Shown piece after piece: positions 57,678 through 64,000 of a DNA stretch of 64,000 nucleotides (positions within the stretch are counted from its first letter, which is position 1; each line of letters begins with the position of its first letter). The stretch lies in assembly GCA_903893785.1 (NCBI GenBank), contig CAITNQ010000307.1, positions 48,323 through 112,322 of the forward strand, given 5' to 3'. The DNA comes from an uncultured Gemmatimonadota bacterium (GTDB lineage: Bacteria > Latescibacterota > UBA2968 > UBA8231). Under the pieces are notes generated by a model, which was not told the origin of the DNA, ran no database searches, and was given only the letters and a program-made list of their open reading frames with translations. The translations under genes and the position numbers were made by a program.

Positions 57678-60600
57678 ATGAGCCAGGCGCGGGCCACCGT
57701 GCGTTCCGAACTGCTCACGATTCCTACCTATCCGGTTCAGGCGCCTGACCCCAACCCGCCCATCGAGCGGCAGTGGGGGTACTGGCGCGTCTACCCGTAC
57801 CCAATGCTCGATGACCTTGGCAGCGAGAAAGAAGAGCGCAGCTACCTGGCCGTCGTCGTCGAGAACGAGTACCTGCGCCTGACCCTTCTTCCTGAGCTGG
57901 GCGGTCGCCTGTACTCGGCCTGGGACAAGCTTTCGGGACGCGAGCTGTTCTACCGCACGCGCGACATCAAGCCGGCCCTGGTCGCGCTCCGCGGCGCCTG
58001 GATCGCCGGTGGCATCGAGTTCAACTTCCCGTGCAGCCACAACTACGTGACCATGAGTCCGGTGGACTGGTCCGTGCGGCAGCACGAGGACGGGTCGGCG
58101 ACGGCGTATTTCGGCGCCATCGAGTGGGCCAGTCGGATGCGCTGGACGGTGGGGCTGTCGCTCCGCCCCGGGCGGCGGCAGATCTTCGTCGATATTCGGC
58201 TCGAGAACCGCACGTTGTTGCCGCACCGCTACTACTTCTGGTCGAATTCGGCGGAGCGCGTCACCCGCGGCACGCGTTTCATCGCGCCACTGGCGTCGGC
58301 CTATGGCTGGCAGGGCATCATGCGGTACCCGGTCCACAACGGCACTGACATCTCGTGGTACCGGCACCACCCCCATGCCCTGGACCTGTTCTCGCGCCAG
58401 TTGCAGGGCGACTTCTTCGGCTGCTATGACTACGAGCAGGAGGAGGGTGTGGTCAACGTGGCCGATCGTCGCGAGGTGGCCGGCCGCAAGTACTTCACTT
58501 GGGGCCACGCCCCCGATGGCCTGATCTGGCAGCATATCCTCAGCGACGGCGACGGTCCCTATATCGAGATCCAGTCCGGGCCATTCCCCACGCAGGGGAT
58601 CTTCAAGATGCTCGAACCGCACCGGGTCCACCGTTGGCAGGAGACCTGGTACGGGGTGTGGAACACCAGCGGGTTCGCGTTCGCCAACCAGGACGTGGCC
58701 CTTAACCTGGTGGGTGGTGAAGAGGGCGCGCGGATTACTGGAAACGCCAACCGAACCATCGCCGACGCGGTCATCACGGCGTCCCAGTACGGCACCGAGG
58801 TCGGGCGCCGCGAGGGGCCCTTTGCTCCGGGTCAGCCACTGTCCATGCCGGTCAAACTGCGCGATCCTGACGGTCGCGTGGAAGTGGTGGTGGCCTCGAC
58901 CAGCGAGGGTGAACTGGCGCGGGCTCTGCTCCCGTGGGAGGGCGAGGAGGACGACCCCGGTGATCCGCAACTGACGCCCGCCGAACTGGAGTCTGCCACG
59001 GGTCTTTGCGCGCAGGGGTACGGTCACGAGCGGGGTTTCGATTGGGATCAGGCCAGGACCTGCTATGAGCAGGCTCTGGTGAAGGACCCGTTGTGCGTCC
59101 GGGCGCGAGTGCGCCTGGGTGTGCTGGACCTGAAGCGGGGCCTGCCAGCGGCAGCCGAGGCGCGCCTGGGCCAGGCCCTGCGGTTGGACGAGGATGAAGC
59201 CGAGGCGCGGTTTTACCGCGGCCTGGCCCGACGAGAGCTGGGCGACCGGCGTGGCGCTGAGGCGGATCTGGGTCTGGCGTGGCGTACCAGCCGCGCTTTC
59301 GCGGCGCCGGCTGGTTACCTGCTGGCCGGCCTGGCCGTCGAGGCAGGCCAACTGCGGCAGGCGCTGGAGCAGTTCACGCAGGCGGCGGCTCTGGAAGCCC
59401 CGGGGACCCGCAGTTGGTGTATGCGCTGTGCCGCGCTGCGCTCCCTGGGCCGCGCCGACGAGGCCGCGGCGCTGGCGCAGCGGCTGCTCCACAGCGACCC
59501 GCTCAACCCCCAGTTGCGCTTCGAACTGGGTCTGGTTGCCGAGACTCACGGCAACCGGGCGGCCATGCAGGAGTTCCGTCACGCGGCCCGGGGCGAGGCG
59601 CAGACGTACATCGAACTGGCTACTGACTACGCCGGCTGCGGCTGGGTCGACACTGCCATACGGGTGCTCCAGCTGGCTGTGGCCGACGCCGATGCGCCCA
59701 TGGTGCGGTACTTCCTGGCCTACTACCTGGGACTGGCCGGCCGCGACGAGGAATCGCTTGCCATGTACCGCGAAGCCGCCGCCATGTCGGGCGATTTCGT
59801 TTTCGCCCACCGCCTCGAGGCGGAGGCCGTCCTGCGCCAGGCCATGGCGGTCAACCCGGCGGACGCCAACGCGCCCTACTACCTGGGAACTCTTCTCTAC
59901 ATGGTCGGCCGCCAGGCGGAGGGCCGACAGCTGTGGCTGGTTGCGGTGGACCGCGGTTGCCACCTGTCGGCGTTGTACCGGTCCCTCGGGTGGGTGGGGT
60001 GGCGCTGTGACGGCGATCCCATCACCGCGCTGTCGTGGTACGACCGGGCCCTTGGCCGTCGGCCGGACGATTTCCGTCTGTACCTCGACATGGACCAGAT
60101 CCGCGCCGCGTTGGGCACGGACGCGGCAAGCCGGCTGCAGGCCCTGCGGCGTGCCCCGGCTGCCGTCCAGGCCAAAGGGCGGATCGCGGCCTGCATGGCC
60201 CAACTGCACCTGCTGCTAGCGGAGTACGAAGAGGCGCTTGCGGTGCTGGAGTCGCGGCGCTTTGACCCTTGGGAGGGCGCGCGTGGGATGCGACAGCTGT
60301 GGGTCGAGGCCCACACCGGCCGCGGCGAGGAATTGGTCGACGCCGGCGACTGGGCCGGTGCACGCCGCGAGTTCGAGGCCGGGCTCGAGTACCCGGTGGC
60401 CCTGGGGGTCGGGCGTTCCTGGCGCCCGGCCGACGCGCCGCTCCACTACCGGGCCGGGGTTGCCTGCCAGGCCCTGGGCGACCTGGTAGCCGCGCACCAG
60501 CACTGGCAGGCGGCGCTGCAGGAGACGCACCACCCCATTCCCACCTTGGAGCGGGCCTACGTCGAGATGTCGCGACTGCGTCTGGGTGAGGACGCGGCTG

Positions 60601-60806
60601 CCGCCGCTGTCCTGGGGGCACTGCTGGTGGCTGCCGAAGCTGAGCAGCGGCAGCACCCGCAGCAGGCGCAGGGCTATGCGGTGGCCGCGCTGGCCGCCGA
60701 TGCCTTGGGGCAGCGGGAACAGGCAGCGGCAGCGTTCGCCGCGGCCGTGCGCCTGGCGCCGGAGGACCGCATTCTGCAGCGGCTGCAGGCGCGGGCGCGC
60801 GGCTGA
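57678..60806 (+). CDS. DUF5107-TPR protein
   Basis: A 1042-residue protein without a signal peptide. Residues about 30-330 form a DUF5107 domain: 'LRLTLLPELGGRLYSAWDK', 'GGIEFNFPCSHNY', 'HRWQETWYGVWNT'. This resembles galactose-mutarotase-like sandwiches (aldose epimerase fold). About 700 residues of TPR-like repeats follow. GGAGG precedes the ATG at 57678. Such proteins are frequent in sugar-degradation loci of Bacteroidetes, Latescibacteria and Planctomycetes, with no proven function. A role in sensing or handling sugars together with the neighbouring glycosidases is inferred. Confidence 0.85.
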   Translation: MSQARATVRSELLTIPTYPVQAPDPNPPIERQWGYWRVYPYPMLDDLGSEKEERSYLAVVVENEYLRLTLLPELGGRLYSAWDKLSGRELFYRTRDIKPALVALRGAWIAGGIEFNFPCSHNYVTMSPVDWSVRQHEDGSATAYFGAIEWASRMRWTVGLSLRPGRRQIFVDIRLENRTLLPHRYYFWSNSAERVTRGTRFIAPLASAYGWQGIMRYPVHNGTDISWYRHHPHALDLFSRQLQGDFFGCYDYEQEEGVVNVADRREVAGRKYFTWGHAPDGLIWQHILSDGDGPYIEIQSGPFPTQGIFKMLEPHRVHRWQETWYGVWNTSGFAFANQDVALNLVGGEEGARITGNANRTIADAVITASQYGTEVGRREGPFAPGQPLSMPVKLRDPDGRVEVVVASTSEGELARALLPWEGEEDDPGDPQLTPAELESATGLCAQGYGHERGFDWDQARTCYEQALVKDPLCVRARVRLGVLDLKRGLPAAAEARLGQALRLDEDEAEARFYRGLARRELGDRRGAEADLGLAWRTSRAFAAPAGYLLAGLAVEAGQLRQALEQFTQAAALEAPGTRSWCMRCAALRSLGRADEAAALAQRLLHSDPLNPQLRFELGLVAETHGNRAAMQEFRHAARGEAQTYIELATDYAGCGWVDTAIRVLQLAVADADAPMVRYFLAYYLGLAGRDEESLAMYREAAAMSGDFVFAHRLEAEAVLRQAMAVNPADANAPYYLGTLLYMVGRQAEGRQLWLVAVDRGCHLSALYRSLGWVGWRCDGDPITALSWYDRALGRRPDDFRLYLDMDQIRAALGTDAASRLQALRRAPAAVQAKGRIAACMAQLHLLLAEYEEALAVLESRRFDPWEGARGMRQLWVEAHTGRGEELVDAGDWAGARREFEAGLEYPVALGVGRSWRPADAPLHYRAGVACQALGDLVAAHQHWQAALQETHHPIPTLERAYVEMSRLRLGEDAAAAAVLGALLVAAEAEQRQHPQQAQGYAVAALAADALGQREQAAAAFAAAVRLAPEDRILQRLQARARG

Positions 60807-61134
60807 GGTGCGCTGCACCGTCACGGCGCCGGCAGAACCCGCACAGGGCCGCGGTCGCGGGGTTGCCTGAGGCGACGGGGGCGCGCCCGAGCGCTGGCTG
60901 CCGGTTGAGCCCCTGCCCGAACCGAGGCGTCCTGCCCCGGCCGCGCAGGGCTTGCCCGCCGCCGCCCCCGTCGGACGCCGGCACGCGGCCACAGCCGCTG
61001 GCGGTCGGCGGTGCCCGCCTCGCCCGCTGCTCTGGTGTGGGCCGCCGCACGTGGGCTGACCAGCGCGCGGGAGCTGTCGGGTCGCTCTCACGGCGGCCGC
61101 CCGGCCGGGACCCGCTCGGGCGGCCGCCGGAGGG
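60807..61134. other. Convergent intergenic region
   Basis: This 328-base gap between convergent genes is extremely GC-rich. It contains the 13-bp hairpin at its right end and no recognisable gene. Confidence 0.4.
61091..61129. terminator. 13-bp perfect hairpin at the end of the hydrolase gene
   Basis: CGGCGGCCGCCCG (61091-61103) pairs perfectly with CGGGCGGCCGCCG (61117-61129) around 13 bases. It lies 5 bases after the minus-strand stop of the hydrolase gene. There is no U-tract. Confidence 0.5.
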
Positions 61135-63135
61135 CTATTCCTCGATGACTACGGCTGCGTGCAGGTGCACTTGGGCGAGCCGTGCCACGACCTGGGCCGG
61201 GCCGCGTTTGCCCGGACGGTATTCCCACGCCAACTCGCCGGTTTCCAGGGCCAGCTCCACCTGGCGGGGGGCGGTCGGCAACTGCACCCGTATCTCCACC
61301 GGCCCTACGGCCGGCACTTCGTCGACCGTGCCGTCGTTGGGGCGGTTCGGGATGCCCGAGGCGCGGTTGACCAGGTGAATGATCAACCGGCCGCGGCGTT
61401 GGCGCAGGATCACGTCGACACAGGTGGGGGCGTCCACCTGGATTGGCAGCGGGCCGATCAGCTGCTCCGCGACGGCGCCGACAAAGGCCCGGGCCAGCGG
61501 GTAGCGGTTGCGGTCGAAGAAGCGGAAGATGTCGAACGGAATGTAGGCAACGGCCCCGGTCCCCACCGTGCGCAGCGTGGCCGCAGCCCAGGGCAGCAGG
61601 CGCTCGTCGAGCAGCGAGCTGGTGCCCAGACGCCCCAGCGCCGCGGCGGTCGTGGGTTTGAGCAGGCGCCAGCTGCGGCTGTGAGCGAGGAATGAGCCAT
61701 CCGCCGCCGCGACGTGGTAATCGCCGGGTGTGGAGACGGTGCCCGGCTTGACGCCCAGGAATGAGGCGCCGAAACGGTCGACGCCGGCGGCGCCGGAGAG
61801 CAGCAGGCGGCCGCCCGTGCGCACCCAGTCGCGCAGACACTCGACCATGGTTTCCGAGAGCGCGTCCTGTTCCGGCACCACTACCGCCGGGAACTCGGTC
61901 AGCCGATCCAGCAGGGCCCACTCGTCGAGGATATCCACGTTGTAGTGGTTCTCCAGCAGGGCATACACGGCTCCCTGCACTGGCGCCGTGTCCAGTCCCC
62001 ACATCAGGTTGCGGTCGGGCTGGCTCCGGCCGTGGAACTCCGAGTGCAGGACGGCCACCTGCGGTACGGTCTGCGTATCCTGGCAGAGGGCCCGCCGTGC
62101 CTTGATGAATTTGCCGACCTGACGCAGGCGTTCGACCCGCCAGGGCACTAGCTGGCCGTTGCGCAGACTGGAGTGTTCGTAGACCTGCACCTGCCCGCCC
62201 AGGGCGGCCACGACGGCGGCTTCCTGCTGGATCATGGCCGCTGGCTTGAATGTCCACGGTGACGTGGGATCACCCATGCCGTGTGCGGCGTAGAAGCCCC
62301 AGATCATGATGTCCCACGGCTTGCCGCGGGTGGAGATGAAGCGGGCCTCGCAGCGGCATCCGTCCAGGCCGAAGACCCAGGTGTTGTCGCCCGAGATCCA
62401 GTCGGTGGGCACCTCTGGCGCTCCGGGGTGGCGGAAGGTCTGCAGCCAGTTGGAGCAGACGAGCACGCCGTCTCGGTGCTGATGGACGGCATCGCAGTAG
62501 CGCGTCACATAGGCTTCGAAGCTGCGGCGGGCGAAGTCGTGCCAGGCCGGCCAGTCGGGCTCGCCCGGCGCGGCGGGCGGCGTGCCGATCCCCGTCGCCG
62601 CGGTGAAGGCGTCGCGACAGGCCGGGCAGTAGCACGGCTCCACGGCCCAGATGTCCCCATCTATCCAGAAGCCGTCGACGCCGTAGCGGTCGATCAGTTC
62701 GCGCATCTGCGGCAGCATCAACTCGTCAAGGTAAGGCGAGCGTGGGCACATCTTCCCGGCCACAGGTTGGCCGGCGGCGTCGACGCGGCACCATTCCGGG
62801 TGGCGTGCCCCGGCGGCGTCGTCCCAGATGCCCGAGTAGTGGCAGTGAAGCGGCAGGTCCAGCTGCCGCGTGGCTGCCCGCCACCCGGCCAGGGCGTCGC
62901 GCTTCACCCCGGGACTGACCGTGGCTTCGGCGCTCTGGCTGAACCAGCTGGTGTAACCGGCATGGCCCTTGCAGTCGGTCTGGACGAAATCAACCCCCAG
63001 GCGCTGCAGATGGGGCACCAGCTGTCGCGGCGTGGCCTGCACCCCCAGCTCCGTGTCCGTGGGGCCGGCGTGCAGATCGTAGTGCAGCCCGAAGTAGCGT
63101 TTCTTGCCGTGCCATCGCCCTGACGACGTTGCCAT
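61135..63135 (-). CDS. Putative TIM-barrel glycoside hydrolase
   Basis: A 666-residue protein without a signal peptide. The N-terminal barrel has 'GVDFVQTDCKGHAGYTSWF', 'HCHYSGIWDD' and 'GVDGFWIDGDIWA', where Asp159 sits as in the FW-x-D nucleophile of GH29 and related families. A CXXC pair (CYCPAC) follows. The middle resembles a beta-galactosidase trimerisation-like fold (VPQVAVLHSEFHGRS, LDTAPVQGAVYALLENHYNV). A C-terminal beta-sandwich ends the chain. The ATG at 63135 leaves 29 bases to the preceding NIPSNAP gene. The exact family (GH29-like or one of the unassigned GHL groups) is not certain. Confidence 0.75.
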   Translation of the reverse strand: MATSSGRWHGKKRYFGLHYDLHAGPTDTELGVQATPRQLVPHLQRLGVDFVQTDCKGHAGYTSWFSQSAEATVSPGVKRDALAGWRAATRQLDLPLHCHYSGIWDDAAGARHPEWCRVDAAGQPVAGKMCPRSPYLDELMLPQMRELIDRYGVDGFWIDGDIWAVEPCYCPACRDAFTAATGIGTPPAAPGEPDWPAWHDFARRSFEAYVTRYCDAVHQHRDGVLVCSNWLQTFRHPGAPEVPTDWISGDNTWVFGLDGCRCEARFISTRGKPWDIMIWGFYAAHGMGDPTSPWTFKPAAMIQQEAAVVAALGGQVQVYEHSSLRNGQLVPWRVERLRQVGKFIKARRALCQDTQTVPQVAVLHSEFHGRSQPDRNLMWGLDTAPVQGAVYALLENHYNVDILDEWALLDRLTEFPAVVVPEQDALSETMVECLRDWVRTGGRLLLSGAAGVDRFGASFLGVKPGTVSTPGDYHVAAADGSFLAHSRSWRLLKPTTAAALGRLGTSSLLDERLLPWAAATLRTVGTGAVAYIPFDIFRFFDRNRYPLARAFVGAVAEQLIGPLPIQVDAPTCVDVILRQRRGRLIIHLVNRASGIPNRPNDGTVDEVPAVGPVEIRVQLPTAPRQVELALETGELAWEYRPGKRGPAQVVARLAQVHLHAAVVIEE

Positions 63136-63164
63136 GGATCGCTCCTTTGCGGGCCGAGGAGCCC

Positions 63165-63491
63165 TTACTGCAGGGGGGAGAAGGCCGTGGGCACCAGAGA
63201 ACGACTGATCACCTCGTTGACTATGGGGCCGTTCGCTTCGGTCGTGCGCCGGGCCTCCTGCCACTCGGCGTCAGCCCGGAAAGCCGCCCACGCGGCGCTC
63301 TGGGCGGCTTCGTCGGCAAAGCGCATCAGGTAGACCAGGGTGTATTCCTCCTCGGGGCGGGCGTCAGTCCAGAACCCTACCACTTCCATCTGGTAGCGGG
63401 CGAAGAGTCGCATCGTCGTGTTGGCGAACCGCGCCAAGATATCCGGCATGCGGCCCGGCGGGATGCGGTACGTGCGCAGTTCGTAAACCAT
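63165..63491 (-). CDS. NIPSNAP-family protein
   Basis: A 108-residue alpha/beta-barrel (dimeric ferredoxin-like) protein starting MVYELRTYRIPPGRMPDIL, the usual NIPSNAP start, with 'VVGFWTD' and 'YLMRFADEAAQ'. Members are small cytoplasmic proteins of unclear reaction. It lies just upstream of the putative glycoside hydrolase on the same strand and is probably co-transcribed. Confidence 0.85.
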   Translation of the reverse strand: MVYELRTYRIPPGRMPDILARFANTTMRLFARYQMEVVGFWTDARPEEEYTLVYLMRFADEAAQSAAWAAFRADAEWQEARRTTEANGPIVNEVISRSLVPTAFSPLQ

Positions 63492-63707
63492 GGCTTCACC
63501 TGGGTCAGGAGGGAGTGGTGCCGGAAGGGCACCGGCGGCGCTGCCGCAACGCTTGTCACGGCAGGACGAATGGCGATCTTCAGCATGCGGACGCGAGCCA
63601 CCGGGGCCACGCGCACCGCATCCCGGCCGGCGCGCAACCGCTGTCCCGCACCCACTGCCTCGCCGACCGGTGCGGGCCTAATAGACGAAGGCTGCTGGTG
63701 ACTGTCA

Positions 63708-64000
63708 ATGCGATCCGCCATGGCTGCCCCTGACGGGTCATCGCCGTCGGTGCTGCCGGCGGCCGATGGCGCCTTGCTGGACCTGGGAACGGGCGCGGCG
63801 CGTTCCTGGGCGCAGGCCCGCCAGGCGGGCCTATTGTGTTTTGAGCCGCCGGAACGCGCCGGTATCGTTCCCGGCCAAGGCTTGGACCAGGGCGACTGCC
63901 TGTCATTGCGCTGCCCCCGTGCCGGCGACGAGGGGTTCGTTCGGCTCCGCGTGCCCACCGACCGCCCCGCTGCGGGCAGCGACGCGGTGCTGGAGTTCCA
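63708..64000 (+). CDS. Unfinished open reading frame at the right edge
   Basis: From ATG at 63708 (or ATG at 63720) the frame stays open for at least 97 codons to the window end, with high GC at third positions. It begins MRSAMAAPDGSSPSVLPAAD and continues with LLDLGTGAARSWAQA. A stop lies in frame just upstream at 63699. No family is recognised, and the ribosome site is weak. It is divergent from the NIPSNAP gene. Confidence 0.45.
   Translation, partial: MRSAMAAPDGSSPSVLPAADGALLDLGTGAARSWAQARQAGLLCFEPPERAGIVPGQGLDQGDCLSLRCPRAGDEGFVRLRVPTDRPAAGSDAVLEF

Noticed and set aside
57138..60209. A very long open frame antisense to the DUF5107-TPR gene
   Set aside because: It mirrors the codon bias of the real gene, has Arg/His/Gln-rich shadow composition, no ribosome site and no family resemblance.
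63633..63648. A sigma-54-like GG-N10-GC match upstream of the NIPSNAP gene on the minus strand
   Set aside because: The -24 half has three mismatches (CGGGACA), and GC-rich DNA yields such matches by chance.

Overview
The window looks like one GC-rich chromosomal segment of a Gram-negative, anaerobic or facultatively anaerobic bacterium. Signs of an outer membrane are a TonB-dependent receptor, an ExbB/ExbD/ExbD/TonB set and several lipoproteins. Signs of low-potential, ferredoxin-based metabolism are pyruvate:ferredoxin oxidoreductase, a four-subunit 2-oxoacid:ferredoxin oxidoreductase, a trimeric [FeFe]-hydrogenase, a PPi-type phosphofructokinase and oxygen-independent HemN. Two secreted proteins end in a 'YPNPFN' FlgD-like sorting domain, which points to the FCB superphylum and related uncultured high-GC phyla (Latescibacterota, Eisenbacteria, Krumholzibacteriota and similar). 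That placement is inference; no rRNA or marker gene is present. I saw no tRNA, rRNA, CRISPR array, insertion sequence or phage gene.

Layout. 0.2-1.8 kb: a secreted spherulin-4-like protein behind a perfect sigma-54 promoter. 1.9-3.8 kb: adenylate kinase and PPi-type PFK. 3.9-9.8 kb: an operon dapA-like, sucC, sucD, korD, korA, korB, korC behind a near-consensus sigma-54 promoter; it can turn 2-oxoglutarate into succinate with capture of reduced ferredoxin and ATP. 10.2-12.2 kb: an Fe-S type Rrf2 regulator and hemN. 12.5-17.8 kb: a third sigma-54 promoter, then uspA, nifJ and a dihydroorotate-dehydrogenase-like gene closed by a good terminator.

17.9-30.5 kb is the most striking region: nine genes on the minus strand with short gaps, from rex through hydC, hydB and hydA to a histidine kinase built on a [FeFe]-hydrogenase-like Fe-S domain, a CheY-type regulator, a receiver-kinase hybrid, a sodium:solute symporter and a TonB-dependent receptor. 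A TTGACA-N17-TAATCT promoter with a 35-bp palindromic operator at its -10 lies in front of rex.

31.1-34.1 kb: a cyclic-nucleotide-binding protein without a DNA-binding domain, a thioredoxin with a CDVC active site, and a FixL-like PAS kinase-receiver hybrid that keeps the heme-ligand histidine. 34.4-36.8 kb: an ArsR-methyltransferase regulator (SahR type) overlapping ahcY, with a perfect palindromic operator on its promoter. 37.0-43.5 kb: TPR, small membrane protein, PstS-like lipoprotein, TPR, ExbB, ExbD, ExbD, TonB. 43.6-46.3 kb: aceE. 46.5-52.5 kb: a VCBS-repeat protein, an SdiA-regulated-like lipoprotein and a CotH/lamin-tail/FlgD-tail protein. 52.7-55.2 kb: an RstA/RstB-like two-component pair with a decayed tandem copy of the kinase 3' end. 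55.5-64 kb: a sugar-catabolism cluster (GH29 alpha-L-fucosidase, KDPG-type aldolase, DUF5107-TPR protein, a second TIM-barrel hydrolase, a NIPSNAP protein) and an unfinished frame at the right edge.

Working together: the ferredoxin oxidoreductases would supply reduced ferredoxin, the HydABC enzyme would combine it with NADH to make H2, and Rex would read the NADH/NAD+ ratio. The hydrogenase-derived kinase could add an H2 or Fe-S redox input. Start codons below were moved from the longest open frame wherever a Shine-Dalgarno site, a neighbour overlap or family length favoured another codon.
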